Assembly (NCBI GenBank): GCA_902786745.1 | Contig: CADADR010000003.1 | Span: 186,001-250,000 of the forward strand | Reading direction: 5' to 3' | From: an uncultured Bacteroidia bacterium | GTDB taxonomy: Bacteria; Bacteroidota; Bacteroidia; Bacteroidales; F082 | Length of the DNA: 64,000 bases | Shown: positions 52,515 to 61,959 of the stretch, in pieces | Numbering within the stretch: position 1 is the stretch's first letter | Layout: each line of letters opens with the position of its first letter | Made by a program: the position numbers and the translations under genes | The notes under the pieces: generated by a model | Told to the model about the DNA's origin: nothing | Databases searched by the model: none | What the model saw: the letters and a program-made list of their open reading frames with translations, nothing else

Positions 52515-53249
52515 TCAAAATGGATTTAGCATTTTCTCCATCTCGTAAATCAAATCGCGGTTCGACTCGGTCCAGACCATCGTGGCTCCCGTGTTGTCCT
52601 TTTGGTTGGGATAGAGTTTCTCATTGAAGCGCGGCACCCAATGCGCCAGCGAGGCGTGGCAATGCACGGCACCCGTCATGTCAAGGATTTCCTTCACATT
52701 GCCGAGGTTAATGCCACCGCCTGGCATGATGCCGATCTTGTCGCCATAACGCAACTGCATCTCGGCAATCATCGGGACGCCTTCCAAAGCTGTGGGCTTG
52801 CCGCCCGAAGTCAGGATTTTGTCGAAGCCGAGCTCAATGAGCTTCTCCACCGCCTCAAAAGGTTTCACGCAGGCATCGATGGCGCGGTGGAAGGTGAACT
52901 TCAAGCCTTCTCCCGCTCCCATAAGAGCCTTAACAGTCTCCACATCAAGCTCACCCTTGTCGTTCAAAGCACCGATGACCACACCCTCAAAGCCGAGTTT
53001 CTTGCAAAGCATGATGTCGGTCTTCATCATCTCCACTTCTTCCTCGTCGTAAATGTAGTTGCCCGGTCGCGGACGGATGAGCACGCGCATGGGGATAAAA
53101 GAAATATCGATGGCCTTGGCCAAAGTGCCGAACGAAGGCGTCACGCCGCCCACTTCGAGGCACTCGCACAACTCCACGCACTGGGCGCAGCCGTCCATCG
53201 CGTTCTGCAACGACTTGATGCCGTTGGCACAGATTTCCAATCTAATCAT
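52515..53249 (-). CDS. cutC: CutC family protein
   Basis: 244-residue TIM-barrel protein of the CutC family. Motifs run through the protein: LEICANGIKSLQNA, CVELCECLEVGGVTPSFG, VLIRPRPGNYIYDEEEVEMM, GVVIGALNDKGELD, FHRAID, ILTSGGKPTALEG and GIMPGGGINLGNV. The classical annotation is copper homeostasis, though how general that is remains doubtful. It has a -7 box at 53290-53297 and is divergent from the GH20 gene. The mannosidase gene lies downstream on the same strand after 112 bases. Confidence 0.93.
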   Translation of the reverse strand: MIRLEICANGIKSLQNAMDGCAQCVELCECLEVGGVTPSFGTLAKAIDISFIPMRVLIRPRPGNYIYDEEEVEMMKTDIMLCKKLGFEGVVIGALNDKGELDVETVKALMGAGEGLKFTFHRAIDACVKPFEAVEKLIELGFDKILTSGGKPTALEGVPMIAEMQLRYGDKIGIMPGGGINLGNVKEILDMTGAVHCHASLAHWVPRFNEKLYPNQKDNTGATMVWTESNRDLIYEMEKMLNPF

Positions 53250-53289
53250 AGTCCTAGAAATGTCTAATTCAACGAAGTTAATTTTGTGG

Positions 53290-53297
53290 CAAATATA
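53290..53297 (-). promoter_or_regulatory. Promoter -7 box for cutC
   Basis: TATATTTG then CCAC on the minus strand, 41 bases before the cutC start. Confidence 0.55.
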
Positions 53298-53310
53298 GCA
53301 GTTTTGTTGT

Positions 53311-53318
53311 TATCTTTG
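53311..53318 (+). promoter_or_regulatory. Promoter -7 box for the GH20 gene
   Basis: TATCTTTG then GCAG on the plus strand, 17 bases before the ATG at 53335. Confidence 0.6.
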
Positions 53319-53334
53319 CAGAAATTTTCCAACT

Positions 53335-55950
53335 ATGAGAGCCCGAATCCTGATTATCCTTTGCCTTTTCAGTCTATGCGCCTTCGCACAAAACACCCAT
53401 ATCCTCCCCACCCCCCAACAAGTCGAATTCACCGAGGGATATTTCACATGGGACGATAACGTCGTCCTCACTTACGATGCCTCCGATGCCGAAATCAACC
53501 AGATCGTCACGATGTTTCGCAACGATTTGGACCAAATCAGCGGCAGAAAAGTGCTGTTTTCACGCGGCATCATCAAAGGCATGCATTTCATCGAACTCGT
53601 CAAGACCGACCACCTTGGCGTGAGCGAAAACGAGGACCAAGCCTACCGCCTAACGGTCAACAGCAATTTCATCCGCTTGGAGGCCACCACCAACACCGGA
53701 CTCTTTTATGCCACTCAAAGTCTGAAACAACTCTATCGTTATGCTTATTTGAAAAGCCCAAACAACACCATCGTCATTCCCAGCTTGACCATCACCGATT
53801 GGCCCAATTTCAAGGTACGTGCCTGGCAAGACGACATCAGCCGTGGTCCCATCGTCAGCATGGACTACTTGAAACGTCTTATTCCGCAACTTGCAGAATG
53901 TAAACTCAATGCGTTCTCGCTTTACACCGAACATACCTTCAAGACCAAGTGCCACCCCGACATCGCTCCCGCCGATGCCTTCACCGCCGAGGAAATCAAG
54001 GAACTAGAAGATTTTTGCAGACCTTATCACATCCAAATCATTGGCAACCAGCAATGTTTTGGGCATTTTGAGGAGATTTTGTGCAACCCGTTCTATAGCC
54101 ATTTGGCCGACACGAAATGGAATCTCAATCCTGTCAAAGAGGAGACCTATAGATTCCTTGAAGACCATCTTCGTGAGGTGGCGAGAGCTTACAAGTCGCC
54201 GTATTTCAACATCAATTGTGACGAGACCGAGAGCCTTGGTCAGGGTGCGGCCAAAGCCTACGTCGATTCGTTGGGGGCAGAAACCGTGTACTATCAGCAC
54301 GTCAACCGCGTCAACCGCATGCTTCGCCCCTATCGCAAGCGTGTGATGATGTGGGGCGACATCGCCGACCAACACCCCGAAATCCTTGAGAATCTAGACC
54401 AAGACATCTTCCTCATCGCATGGAGCTATGTGGGCATAGACGACTTTAACGACTTCCTGCAGCCATACGTCAAGTCAGGACGCAACTTCTTTGTCGCACC
54501 CGGGGTGAGCCTTTCCGAAAGGGTTTGGCCTAAACATTACGAGTTCAAGAAGAACATCGCCAACCTATGTCGCGACGGATACAAAAACGGCGCTCTCGGC
54601 GTCATCAACACTTGTTGGGACGACTTCGGCGAATCGTTGATCAATAGTGCTTTGTATGGCCTTGCATTGGGTGCTGAAAGGAGTTGGAACGCCGCTTCCC
54701 AGCAAGAGCGCAGCACTGAAACCGACTTCACCATCCATTTCATGGGCAGTCTCTCCAGCGACATCTACGAGCACCTCGAAGCACTTTCTGAATGGACTAA
54801 AATCGACGGCATAGGCAAGTTCACCGCCATGACGGAGCCCATGGCGCCTTTCTACCCCGCCCTTGTCAGTGATTCAATCAAAGCCTTGAACCAAAGAGCC
54901 TCCGTAGCACTGTCTGCCTTAGGGAAGGATCTGAAAAATGACAAAAACAAAGTGAAACGCAACGCCGACCTCTTCGACAATGCCCTCTATGCCGTACATC
55001 GCATGCAGTGGTGCGCCAAACGTAACGCGACCCGAATCCAACTCTATCGCACTTACAACGACCCAACAAAAGCCAACATCGCAGAAAGCAAAAAGATGAT
55101 TGGGGAATTGATGACTACACTTCACGACCTGAAAACCGAGTATGTCAAGGTATGGAACATCGAAAGTCGTCCCTATTGGCTGGATGTCAACATGGACAAA
55201 TACGATGACATTGCCAAAGAATTACAACAGCTTGACTATCTGCCGTTTATTGAAGCCACCACTGATAATAAAGGCCGTGCGGCAGTGGAGCTAAAGACAG
55301 TTTTCAACGACAAGAGTATCTACTATACCATTGATGGAAAAGTAGTTTCGCCAAACGACTCCATCTTTAAAAAGGCCATTGTTTTGGAACGTCCTTGCCT
55401 CGTGAAAGCAGCTTGTTTCAATGCCTTGGGCGAGCCTGTTTGCACTGAGCGCTATTTCTGCTACCACAAGGGCATGGGCAAACTGAAACAACTCAATAGT
55501 CCAGCAGGCAACTACCGCCCCGAATATTCCGGTGGCGGCGATAATGCATTATTGGATGGTAGTCTCGGTAGCGACGACTACACCGATGGCCACTGGCAAG
55601 GCTTCTACGGCATCGACGCCGATCTTGAGATTGATTTCGGCAAAGTCCAAAGAGTCAACGCGCTGAATATAGGTTTCTTGGTGAATGCCCACGATTGGAT
55701 TTTGCGTCCTAACGAGATTGAAGTCTACACCTCCAACGATGGGAAGAACTACAAACCTTTCAAGACCTTCAACCTCACGACTGAAATACCTTTGACAGGC
55801 AATCACACTTTCCGCGAGCGTTTCGAATTGCCAAATCTTTCCACGCGTTACCTACGCATTGTGGTAAAGAATCCCGGAAAATTGCCAGAAGGACTGCCTG
55901 GAGTGGGATATGATTCTTGGATCTTTATGGATGAGGTGATGGTGGAGTGA
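53335..55950 (+). CDS. Beta-N-acetylhexosaminidase, glycoside hydrolase family 20
   Basis: 871-residue secreted enzyme releasing terminal N-acetylhexosamine from glycans. Signal peptide MRARILIILCLFSLCAFAQ. The GH20b domain starts ILPTPQQVEFTEGYFTWDD. The TIM barrel begins near VRAWQDDISRG. The catalytic Asp-Glu pair is in YFNINCDETESLGQG (about residue 300), followed by RKRVMMWGDIADQHPE. The late part has a chitobiase-C-like module (AAVELKTVFNDKSIYYTIDG) and a discoidin (F5/8 type C) carbohydrate-binding domain at about 740-871 (LNIGFLVNAHDWILRPNEIEVYTS). With the neighbouring beta-mannosidase it suggests attack on N-glycan or mucin-type chains. Confidence 0.92.
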   Translation: MRARILIILCLFSLCAFAQNTHILPTPQQVEFTEGYFTWDDNVVLTYDASDAEINQIVTMFRNDLDQISGRKVLFSRGIIKGMHFIELVKTDHLGVSENEDQAYRLTVNSNFIRLEATTNTGLFYATQSLKQLYRYAYLKSPNNTIVIPSLTITDWPNFKVRAWQDDISRGPIVSMDYLKRLIPQLAECKLNAFSLYTEHTFKTKCHPDIAPADAFTAEEIKELEDFCRPYHIQIIGNQQCFGHFEEILCNPFYSHLADTKWNLNPVKEETYRFLEDHLREVARAYKSPYFNINCDETESLGQGAAKAYVDSLGAETVYYQHVNRVNRMLRPYRKRVMMWGDIADQHPEILENLDQDIFLIAWSYVGIDDFNDFLQPYVKSGRNFFVAPGVSLSERVWPKHYEFKKNIANLCRDGYKNGALGVINTCWDDFGESLINSALYGLALGAERSWNAASQQERSTETDFTIHFMGSLSSDIYEHLEALSEWTKIDGIGKFTAMTEPMAPFYPALVSDSIKALNQRASVALSALGKDLKNDKNKVKRNADLFDNALYAVHRMQWCAKRNATRIQLYRTYNDPTKANIAESKKMIGELMTTLHDLKTEYVKVWNIESRPYWLDVNMDKYDDIAKELQQLDYLPFIEATTDNKGRAAVELKTVFNDKSIYYTIDGKVVSPNDSIFKKAIVLERPCLVKAACFNALGEPVCTERYFCYHKGMGKLKQLNSPAGNYRPEYSGGGDNALLDGSLGSDDYTDGHWQGFYGIDADLEIDFGKVQRVNALNIGFLVNAHDWILRPNEIEVYTSNDGKNYKPFKTFNLTTEIPLTGNHTFRERFELPNLSTRYLRIVVKNPGKLPEGLPGVGYDSWIFMDEVMVE

Positions 55951-55953
55951 CAC

Positions 55954-56985
55954 TTATCTCCGAGTCCTGCTATACTCTAGCTTCAACTCATTGTACTGGG
56001 GCTCGATTTCATTCCCATACAACTCCATCTGCAATATGCAGTTTTTCTTGATAAGGCTCTTCAAGGAGAGTTTGTCGGTGCGTGATACACCCTCCTGAAG
56101 ATCTTCGAGCTGATAATATTCTTCGGCCAACAACCTGTTACGATTGCCCAACTCGACAACTCGCACATGAAGTCGCAAATCAGTCACCTTACCTGGACCC
56201 AGATTGTCTAGATCTATTTGCAGTTCACAGCGTGCCTTCTCATAGGCAAGAGTCGTTTGCGACTCAAAACGCACTCCTTTGACAAGCATGGTTGGCGTAT
56301 CATCCACAGGCACAGCTTCCATCTCTGCATGATAATAATCTCCAGGGATGTCACCAATCTCCCATCTTGACATGGTGGTCTCCATGTAATAGTATTTCTT
56401 ATCACGGAAAAGCAGATAACGACTGGCTTCCACTTCATCGCAATGCACGCCCACTGCCATGTGTTCGGGCAATACCAGCAACAAAATGTCAGCATCCATC
56501 TCATAAAGTATAGCCACGAGCAAAGCCACCTTGTCTTCGCAGTCGCCACAGCCATCCACCAGCGTCTCAACGGGATAACGCACATACTCATCCTTGCCCT
56601 TCGAGTCGGTATCAAAGGCATATCGCAATGACTGGACAAAAGTGAGTGCTAATTCAATACGGTCTTTTTCGGAATGCGCATAACGACTAAACTCTTTCGC
56701 TATAGATTGCATCACGGGACGGTCGAACTCCGACAGCATGAAGCTGTAGTAATTGGGTGGCATTTCACCATTGTTGAATTGGTAGACATAGGCCAAATGC
56801 TCACGGTCATTACGATAATAATTGTACAGATTCTTACTGATATTCAATGTAATAGAACAGTCCTTACCCTTATACTTCCACGAATGCTCCACTTCATAAT
56901 AGTCGTCCCCTTCCATGACGGAATGTGCCGAGACTGAGAGACTCGCAACAGCAAACAGTATTATAAGATGCAAACGGAAACTCAT
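55954..56985 (-). CDS. Secreted transglutaminase-like protein
   Basis: 343-residue exported protein. Signal peptide MSFRLHLIILFAVASLSVSAH. The transglutaminase/papain-like core is at about 110-210: RYAFDTDSKGKDEYVRYPVET, the Cys in DGCGDCEDKVALLVAIL, the His in PEHMAVGVH and the acidic residue in YYYMETT, a complete triad. The C-terminal part is a beta-sandwich (LQIDLDNLGPGKVTDLRLHVRVVEL). It has no lipobox and no close operon partner; the next gene upstream is the tricorn protease on the same strand beyond a repeat. It is distinct from the larger lipoprotein at 35488-38040. Substrate unknown. Confidence 0.85.
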   Translation of the reverse strand: MSFRLHLIILFAVASLSVSAHSVMEGDDYYEVEHSWKYKGKDCSITLNISKNLYNYYRNDREHLAYVYQFNNGEMPPNYYSFMLSEFDRPVMQSIAKEFSRYAHSEKDRIELALTFVQSLRYAFDTDSKGKDEYVRYPVETLVDGCGDCEDKVALLVAILYEMDADILLLVLPEHMAVGVHCDEVEASRYLLFRDKKYYYMETTMSRWEIGDIPGDYYHAEMEAVPVDDTPTMLVKGVRFESQTTLAYEKARCELQIDLDNLGPGKVTDLRLHVRVVELGNRNRLLAEEYYQLEDLQEGVSRTDKLSLKSLIKKNCILQMELYGNEIEPQYNELKLEYSRTRR

Positions 56986-57027
56986 GGGCTGTTTTTTCCG
57001 TGTTAACGCAAGAATCGTGCTAATTAT

Positions 57028-57104
57028 TGCCTATGGCTAATAGCCAATGGCCCATGTCCTGCCACACAGTAAGGGCAAGCCATGGGCCATAAGCCATAGG
57101 CCAT
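57028..57104. repeat. CCATAGGC palindromic repeat array, copy 3 (inverted)
   Basis: Same family as 8761-8841 and 9587-9667 in the opposite orientation; on the minus strand the centre reads GGCTTGCCCTTAC then GTGTGGCAGGACATGGGCC. It fills the gap 56986-57106. Confidence 0.8.
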
Positions 57105-57106
57105 CG

Positions 57107-60100
57107 TTATTTCCCCCAATAATGGAAATCCTTCACCTCTTTCAGCAGTTCCTTAACGGCTGCCTCCAGCTGTTCATCAACGCCAGCAGCCATCTTCTCG
57201 GGGGTGTTGCGCACTTTGACATCAGGCTCCAACTGCGTATTCTCAAGCCAGTTGCCTTGTTCGGTACGGTAACCCACCACGGGCAAGCCGAAATACAACG
57301 ACGGGTCTTGCAAAGTTTCCCAAGTCACACTCGACATGGTGCCAGGTACGGGCATACCGACAAGGCTACCCATCTTCTTGTATTTGTAAACCCATGGTGT
57401 GCCATGCGCGTTGCTGTAATTAGCCTCACCGATAATCATCACCGAGGGTTTGTTGTAGCGTCGAGAAGGCATCACGCAGGCCACGCTGTCGTTGACGACT
57501 TGCTCCAAGTATTTCTCACCGCTAAACAAGATTTCGATGTCCTCGTGCAGGCGACCACCACCATTGAAGCGCGTGTCAATAACGATGCCGTCGCAGAGGT
57601 TGTATTTGCCGAGAATTTGTGAATACACATCACGATAGCTGGCATCGCCCATGCTGCGGATGTGGACGTAACCAAGGCGGCCGTTGGAGAGTTTCTTCAC
57701 CGTCTCTTCGTTGTGTTTTACCCAACGGTTGTAAAGCAACTCGTTCATCGCGCCATGACTAATGGGTTTCACGGTCTCGTCCCAAGTCTTGCCGCCGTCG
57801 GAGATGGTCACCAAAACGGTCTTGTCGCGTTTGTTGTTAAGCAAAGGATAGTAGTCCATGCCTTTCGTAATCTCCACGCCGTCAATCTTTTGGATAATAG
57901 AACCCGCTTTCACTTTAGAGTTCTTCTTGTCGAAGGGACCGCCTTCCACCACCTCAGCAATCTTCAAGCCGTCACCTTTGTAGTCGAGGTCGAGCAGCAC
58001 GCCGAACTCTGCCGTGGCGTCACCTCCACGACTTGAAGGACGATAACCCGAGCCCGTATGCGACACATTCAGTTCACCCAAAATCTCGCTCAACATCTCG
58101 GAAAAATCGTAGTTGTTGTTGATATGCGCCAAGAAAGGCTGGTAGGCCTCCTTCATCATGTCGAGGTCCACGCCATGGTGGTCTTTCATAAAGAAACGCT
58201 TCTCGGTTTGCAGGAAGACATGGTTAAACATGTACTCACGCTCAGCGGCGAGGTCGAGTTCCATGGTGGCGTCAAATTTAATCGGCGTCGACTTGCCACC
58301 CTTGTCCACCTTTTGCAGGTTGCCACCCGAAAGCAGGAAGATGTTGTCGTCCTTCACGACCAAATGGGCACCACCCTGCCCCATCTTCTTCGTGATCTTC
58401 ATCGACTTCTCGCGGACATCCATTTCCCAGAGGTCGTAGCCTTTCTCAAACGAGGTCATGAAATAGAGCTTTTCGCCGTCCTTCGACAAAGCCATTCCAC
58501 TCAAATTGGACGACATCGGCGTCAGGCGGATGACACGGTCCTGCAAATGCTCCAAGTCAACCTCAATCTTCTTGGATTCCTTGGGCTTCTCGTCTTTCGA
58601 GGCCCCTGAGCCTGTCGAAGGGCCGTCTTTCTTGTCTTTCTTCTTGTCGCTCTTCTCCTCCTTTTTCGGCTCGTCTTTCTTGTCGTCCTTCTTGCCCTTC
58701 TCCTGCTCCTTCAACAACGCGTATTCTTCCTTGTTGAGGCGGAACTTGTCGTAGGCATCCTGGTTCAAGAAGGCGATGAAGACATCCCTTTGGCTGCCCC
58801 ACGAGGCATGGGAACGCATACCATAACGGTCCGAATTGAAGAGAATGGCATTGCCATCCAGCACCCACTGCGGGTCATCGTCGAAGTAGGCGCTCTCGGT
58901 GATGCTGTATATCTTCTTATCACCGCTGGCCGACACGATGGCAACATCGGAATAGGGGTCGCGCATGTGGGTGATCAGGGTTATGGCGAACCATTTGCCG
59001 TCGGGCGACCATTCGTAGCCAATGCTACCGTAATGTTGTGTGCCATCGGTAATCTGACGCACTTTCCTTGATTCTATATTATAGACTTTCAAGATATTAC
59101 GATTTTCAATAAAGGCAATTTCCTTGCCATCGGGCGAATAGTCGGGATTGCTGCGCTCGATGCCGTCGTTGTCGAACAGGGGTTTCTCGTCAATCAAAGT
59201 GGCGTAGGCGAAGTTGTAGTCCTCTTTGCGCTCGATGGTGGCTTGGTAGATGTTCCAATAACCGTCGCGCTCCGAGGCATAGACCAAGGTGCGGCCGTCC
59301 TTCGAGAACGAGGGACTGCGCTCGGCCTGCGGCGTATGCGTGATCTGCTTTGTGGTAGCGTATTCGTCGACGCCCGTAACGAAGACCTCACCGCGCGAAA
59401 CAAAGGCAATCAACTTGCCGTCGTTGCTCAACGCGAAATTGCCTGCACCCTTGAAGTCCTGCTTCACCAGCTGTTCCTCTGCTTGGTCGTTGACGATTTC
59501 AACGTTCACCTTTTGAGGCTCACCGCCAATGCGTTGTGTGTAGATCTCCCCCATGTAGCCATAGCACAGTAGGCCGTTGTTGGCCACACTCAAGAAGCGG
59601 ACAGGATGTGTCTTGAAGTGGGTCACTGCCTCCACCTGTTCAAGGTTGTCAGCGGGAGCCTTATAGACATTGAAACTGCTATTGTTGCGTTCACTCAAGA
59701 AGACAACATCCTTATAGCCAGGTAAATATCTTGGATCTCTATCTTCGCCCACGTTGGTCGTGAGGATGGTATGCGTCTTCTTCTTGGCGTTGTAGTACAC
59801 CACATCGCGCGCCACGGAAGATACATGATGTTTGCGCCACACGTTCTCGCTACCTTTGCGGTCGTAGTAAAGGAACGACTTGCCGTCCTTGTCGAACGAC
59901 ATGCTGCTCACAGGTACGGCCACCACCTGTTCGGGGCGACCGCCTTCGGTGCTCACCTTATATAACTCGGTAATCCAACCCGAGGCAAACTGCACATTCT
60001 CGGCAGCCTTCTGGATTTGTGCGGTGAAATAGATTTCCTTGCCATCAGGTGAGAAAGCCAACGGAATCTCTGTGGCAGAGTTCGTTGTAATGCGTTTGGC

Positions 60101-60388
60101 CACACCGCCTTCTGCCGAAACAAGATACACATCGAAGTTACCGTTTCGGTCGGTGGAAAAGGCAATCTGTTTGCCGTCGGGCGACCAAATCGGGTCGCCA
60201 TCGTAAGCGGCATTAGTAGTGATTTGCAGGGCTTTGCCACCTTGGGCGTTCACCACATACACATCGCCTTTATAGCAAAAGGCAATCTTGTCGCCTTGAG
60301 GCGAAATCACATTGTGGCGCATCCATAAAGGTTGAGCTGAAAGTTGGAATGCCACTGCAAGCAGGGCGATCAGAAACAGCTTTTTCAT
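57107..60388 (-). CDS. Tricorn-type protease (S41 family with beta-propellers)
   Basis: 1,093-residue exported protease resembling archaeal tricorn. Signal peptide MKKLFLIALLAVAFQLSAQP. Residues 25-520 carry PD40/WD40-like propeller blades, with recurrent SPDGKQIAFSTDR / SPDGKEIYFTA motifs. A charged Lys/Asp/Glu-rich insertion at about 555-610 contains part of an interspersed repeat. The second half has the tricorn core (His in LNVSHTGSGYR), a PDZ domain (about 800-900, GLKIAEVVEGGPFDKKNSKVKAGSIIQKIDG) and the S41 catalytic region with IDTRFNGGG and the Ser in IGEANYSNAHGTPW. It should degrade oligopeptides in the periplasm. The gene stands between two repeats or gaps. Confidence 0.92.
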   Translation of the reverse strand: MKKLFLIALLAVAFQLSAQPLWMRHNVISPQGDKIAFCYKGDVYVVNAQGGKALQITTNAAYDGDPIWSPDGKQIAFSTDRNGNFDVYLVSAEGGVAKRITTNSATEIPLAFSPDGKEIYFTAQIQKAAENVQFASGWITELYKVSTEGGRPEQVVAVPVSSMSFDKDGKSFLYYDRKGSENVWRKHHVSSVARDVVYYNAKKKTHTILTTNVGEDRDPRYLPGYKDVVFLSERNNSSFNVYKAPADNLEQVEAVTHFKTHPVRFLSVANNGLLCYGYMGEIYTQRIGGEPQKVNVEIVNDQAEEQLVKQDFKGAGNFALSNDGKLIAFVSRGEVFVTGVDEYATTKQITHTPQAERSPSFSKDGRTLVYASERDGYWNIYQATIERKEDYNFAYATLIDEKPLFDNDGIERSNPDYSPDGKEIAFIENRNILKVYNIESRKVRQITDGTQHYGSIGYEWSPDGKWFAITLITHMRDPYSDVAIVSASGDKKIYSITESAYFDDDPQWVLDGNAILFNSDRYGMRSHASWGSQRDVFIAFLNQDAYDKFRLNKEEYALLKEQEKGKKDDKKDEPKKEEKSDKKKDKKDGPSTGSGASKDEKPKESKKIEVDLEHLQDRVIRLTPMSSNLSGMALSKDGEKLYFMTSFEKGYDLWEMDVREKSMKITKKMGQGGAHLVVKDDNIFLLSGGNLQKVDKGGKSTPIKFDATMELDLAAEREYMFNHVFLQTEKRFFMKDHHGVDLDMMKEAYQPFLAHINNNYDFSEMLSEILGELNVSHTGSGYRPSSRGGDATAEFGVLLDLDYKGDGLKIAEVVEGGPFDKKNSKVKAGSIIQKIDGVEITKGMDYYPLLNNKRDKTVLVTISDGGKTWDETVKPISHGAMNELLYNRWVKHNEETVKKLSNGRLGYVHIRSMGDASYRDVYSQILGKYNLCDGIVIDTRFNGGGRLHEDIEILFSGEKYLEQVVNDSVACVMPSRRYNKPSVMIIGEANYSNAHGTPWVYKYKKMGSLVGMPVPGTMSSVTWETLQDPSLYFGLPVVGYRTEQGNWLENTQLEPDVKVRNTPEKMAAGVDEQLEAAVKELLKEVKDFHYWGK
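58601..58624. repeat. GGCCCCTGAGCCTGTCGAAGG repeat inside the tricorn gene, copy 4
   Basis: GGCCCCTGAGCCTGTCGAAGG then GCC is the intergenic repeat in reverse orientation. In the gene it encodes GPSTGSGA (about residues 589-596), inside the charged linker, with the reading frame preserved. Confidence 0.72.
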
Positions 60389-60410
60389 AATGTTATTTTA
60401 TTGATTATCA

Positions 60411-61022
60411 TTATTTTATTTCAAATTCAAACACAGGTTCGTCTTCCAAGAACAACTGCAACTTGTCGCCGACATGCACCTCGCCTACCCCTTGGGGAGT
60501 CCCCGTGAAGATGTAATCGCCCGGATTCAGCGTAACAAAACGCGAGACATAGGAGACAATCGTATTGAAATCGAAAATCATGTCGCGGCTGTGGCCTTGC
60601 TGCACCCAATCGCCGTTAAGTTTCATTCCGAATGCAATATCTTCTGGATTCTTCAATGAGTTGATTTTCTTGAACTCGCCAACGGGAGCCGAATAGTCAA
60701 ACGACTTGGCGATCTCCCAGGGATGCCCTTTGGCCTTGCACTCGCTTTGCAAGTCGCGGGCGGTGAAATCGATGCCCACGGTGATGGCATCGTAATACTC
60801 CGAGGCCTTTTCCTTGTCTATTGACTTCCCAGTTTTGCAAATGCGCAACACCAATTCGGTCTCATAATGTACCTTATTGCTGAAGTCAGGATAGGGGAAA
60901 GGTTCGCCGACGGGCAACAAGGCCGTGTCGGGCTTCATGAAAAACATGGGCTTCGTTGGCAAGTCGTTATCCAATTCCTTGACATGCGCCAAATAATTTC
61001 GTCCTATACAAATGATTTTCAT
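60411..61022 (-). CDS. Fumarylacetoacetate hydrolase family protein
   Basis: 203-residue metal-dependent hydrolase/decarboxylase of the FAH family (compact form). Motifs: CIGRNYLAHVKELDN at the N-terminus, PMFFMKPDTALL, the metal-binding Glu residues in YETELVLRI, the Asp in GIDFTARDLQ, KGHPWEIAKSFD and the closing GDYIFTGTPQGVGEV. The substrate is probably an acylpyruvate or oxaloacetate. It starts on the stop codon of the exonuclease gene (TAATG), so the two are translationally coupled. The link between their functions is not obvious. Confidence 0.92.
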   Translation of the reverse strand: MKIICIGRNYLAHVKELDNDLPTKPMFFMKPDTALLPVGEPFPYPDFSNKVHYETELVLRICKTGKSIDKEKASEYYDAITVGIDFTARDLQSECKAKGHPWEIAKSFDYSAPVGEFKKINSLKNPEDIAFGMKLNGDWVQQGHSRDMIFDFNTIVSYVSRFVTLNPGDYIFTGTPQGVGEVHVGDKLQLFLEDEPVFEFEIK

Positions 61023-61837
61023 TATTTTACATTTTTACCGCCCATGCGTAGTTTGATGGCAGTCACCACCTTCTTCGTATAGCGTGGGAAGTCGTTTTTC
61101 ATGATCCAGTCATAATAAGGCGGCTCCATGCGAAACACATCCTCCACCCTCTTGCCTTTGTGTTTGCCAAACATAAAGACCTCCTTGCCTTCCTCATCGA
61201 AGATGATCTGACCCGAAAGGTCGGCGTTCTTATGGTGCGCCGAGAACTCGGAGAGTTGCTTCATGTCGTTGGTTGGGCCTTGCGATTTGTTTCCCTTGCC
61301 ATCCTCATAGTCAACGCCTTGGTACTTATCAAGCATGGCACGGAGCACATCGTATGTGGCCTTGGTGTCGGCCATAGCGCCATGCGCCCCTTCCAACTCG
61401 GCATGACAGAAATAACGGTAGGCGCTCTTCAGGTTGCGCGGTTCCATCTTCATGTAAATGTTCATCACATCGATAAAGTCGCGGCTCTTGAGGTCGAAGT
61501 CGTAGTCCACACGGAGAAACTCCTCCACCAGCATCGGGAGGTCGAATTTCAGGATGTTATATCCAGCCAAGTCGGCATTGCCAATGAACATGGCAATCTC
61601 TTTGGCTTTATCACGGAAAGTGGGCTTGTCGGCCACCATCGCATCGGTATAGCCATGTACAGAAGTGGACTCTGGGGAGATAGGCATCTCCGGGTTGAGC
61701 AGCCACACGCGTTGTTCCTCGTCGCCGTTCACATTGATTTTCAAAACACTCATCTCCACGATGCGGTCGTGCGAGGTGTTCAAGCCCGTCGTCTCCAGGT
61801 CAAAAAAGGCTATGGGGCGTTTCAAATTCAGTTCCAT
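61022..61837 (-). CDS. DEDDh 3'-5' exonuclease (DNA polymerase III epsilon-like)
   Basis: 271-residue exonuclease. The ATG at 61837 gives MELNLKRPIAFFDLETTG, the family start; the open frame upstream crosses the promoter. Exo I FDLETTG, Exo II AGYNILKFDLP, Exo III with HGAMADTKATYDV (catalytic His and Asp). The C-terminal 60 residues form an extra module with FGKHKGKRVEDV and PPYYDWIMKNDFP, also seen in similar Bacteroidota proteins, that may bind nucleic acid. Promoter at 61856-61863. First gene of a two-gene unit with the FAH gene. Confidence 0.9.
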   Translation of the reverse strand: MELNLKRPIAFFDLETTGLNTSHDRIVEMSVLKINVNGDEEQRVWLLNPEMPISPESTSVHGYTDAMVADKPTFRDKAKEIAMFIGNADLAGYNILKFDLPMLVEEFLRVDYDFDLKSRDFIDVMNIYMKMEPRNLKSAYRYFCHAELEGAHGAMADTKATYDVLRAMLDKYQGVDYEDGKGNKSQGPTNDMKQLSEFSAHHKNADLSGQIIFDEEGKEVFMFGKHKGKRVEDVFRMEPPYYDWIMKNDFPRYTKKVVTAIKLRMGGKNVK

Positions 61838-61855
61838 AGAAAATGTATTTGACTG

Positions 61856-61863
61856 CAAAAATA
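61856..61863 (-). promoter_or_regulatory. Promoter -7 box for the exonuclease gene
   Basis: TATTTTTG then GCAG on the minus strand, 18 bases before the start at 61837. Confidence 0.6.
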
Positions 61864-61959
61864 ACACATAAAACGCTCCGATATTCATTTTTTTCCTACT
61901 TTTGCCCCACTTTTCAAACACAAAAGAACAAGTAAGAAAGAATCAAATTATTGAAAGAC

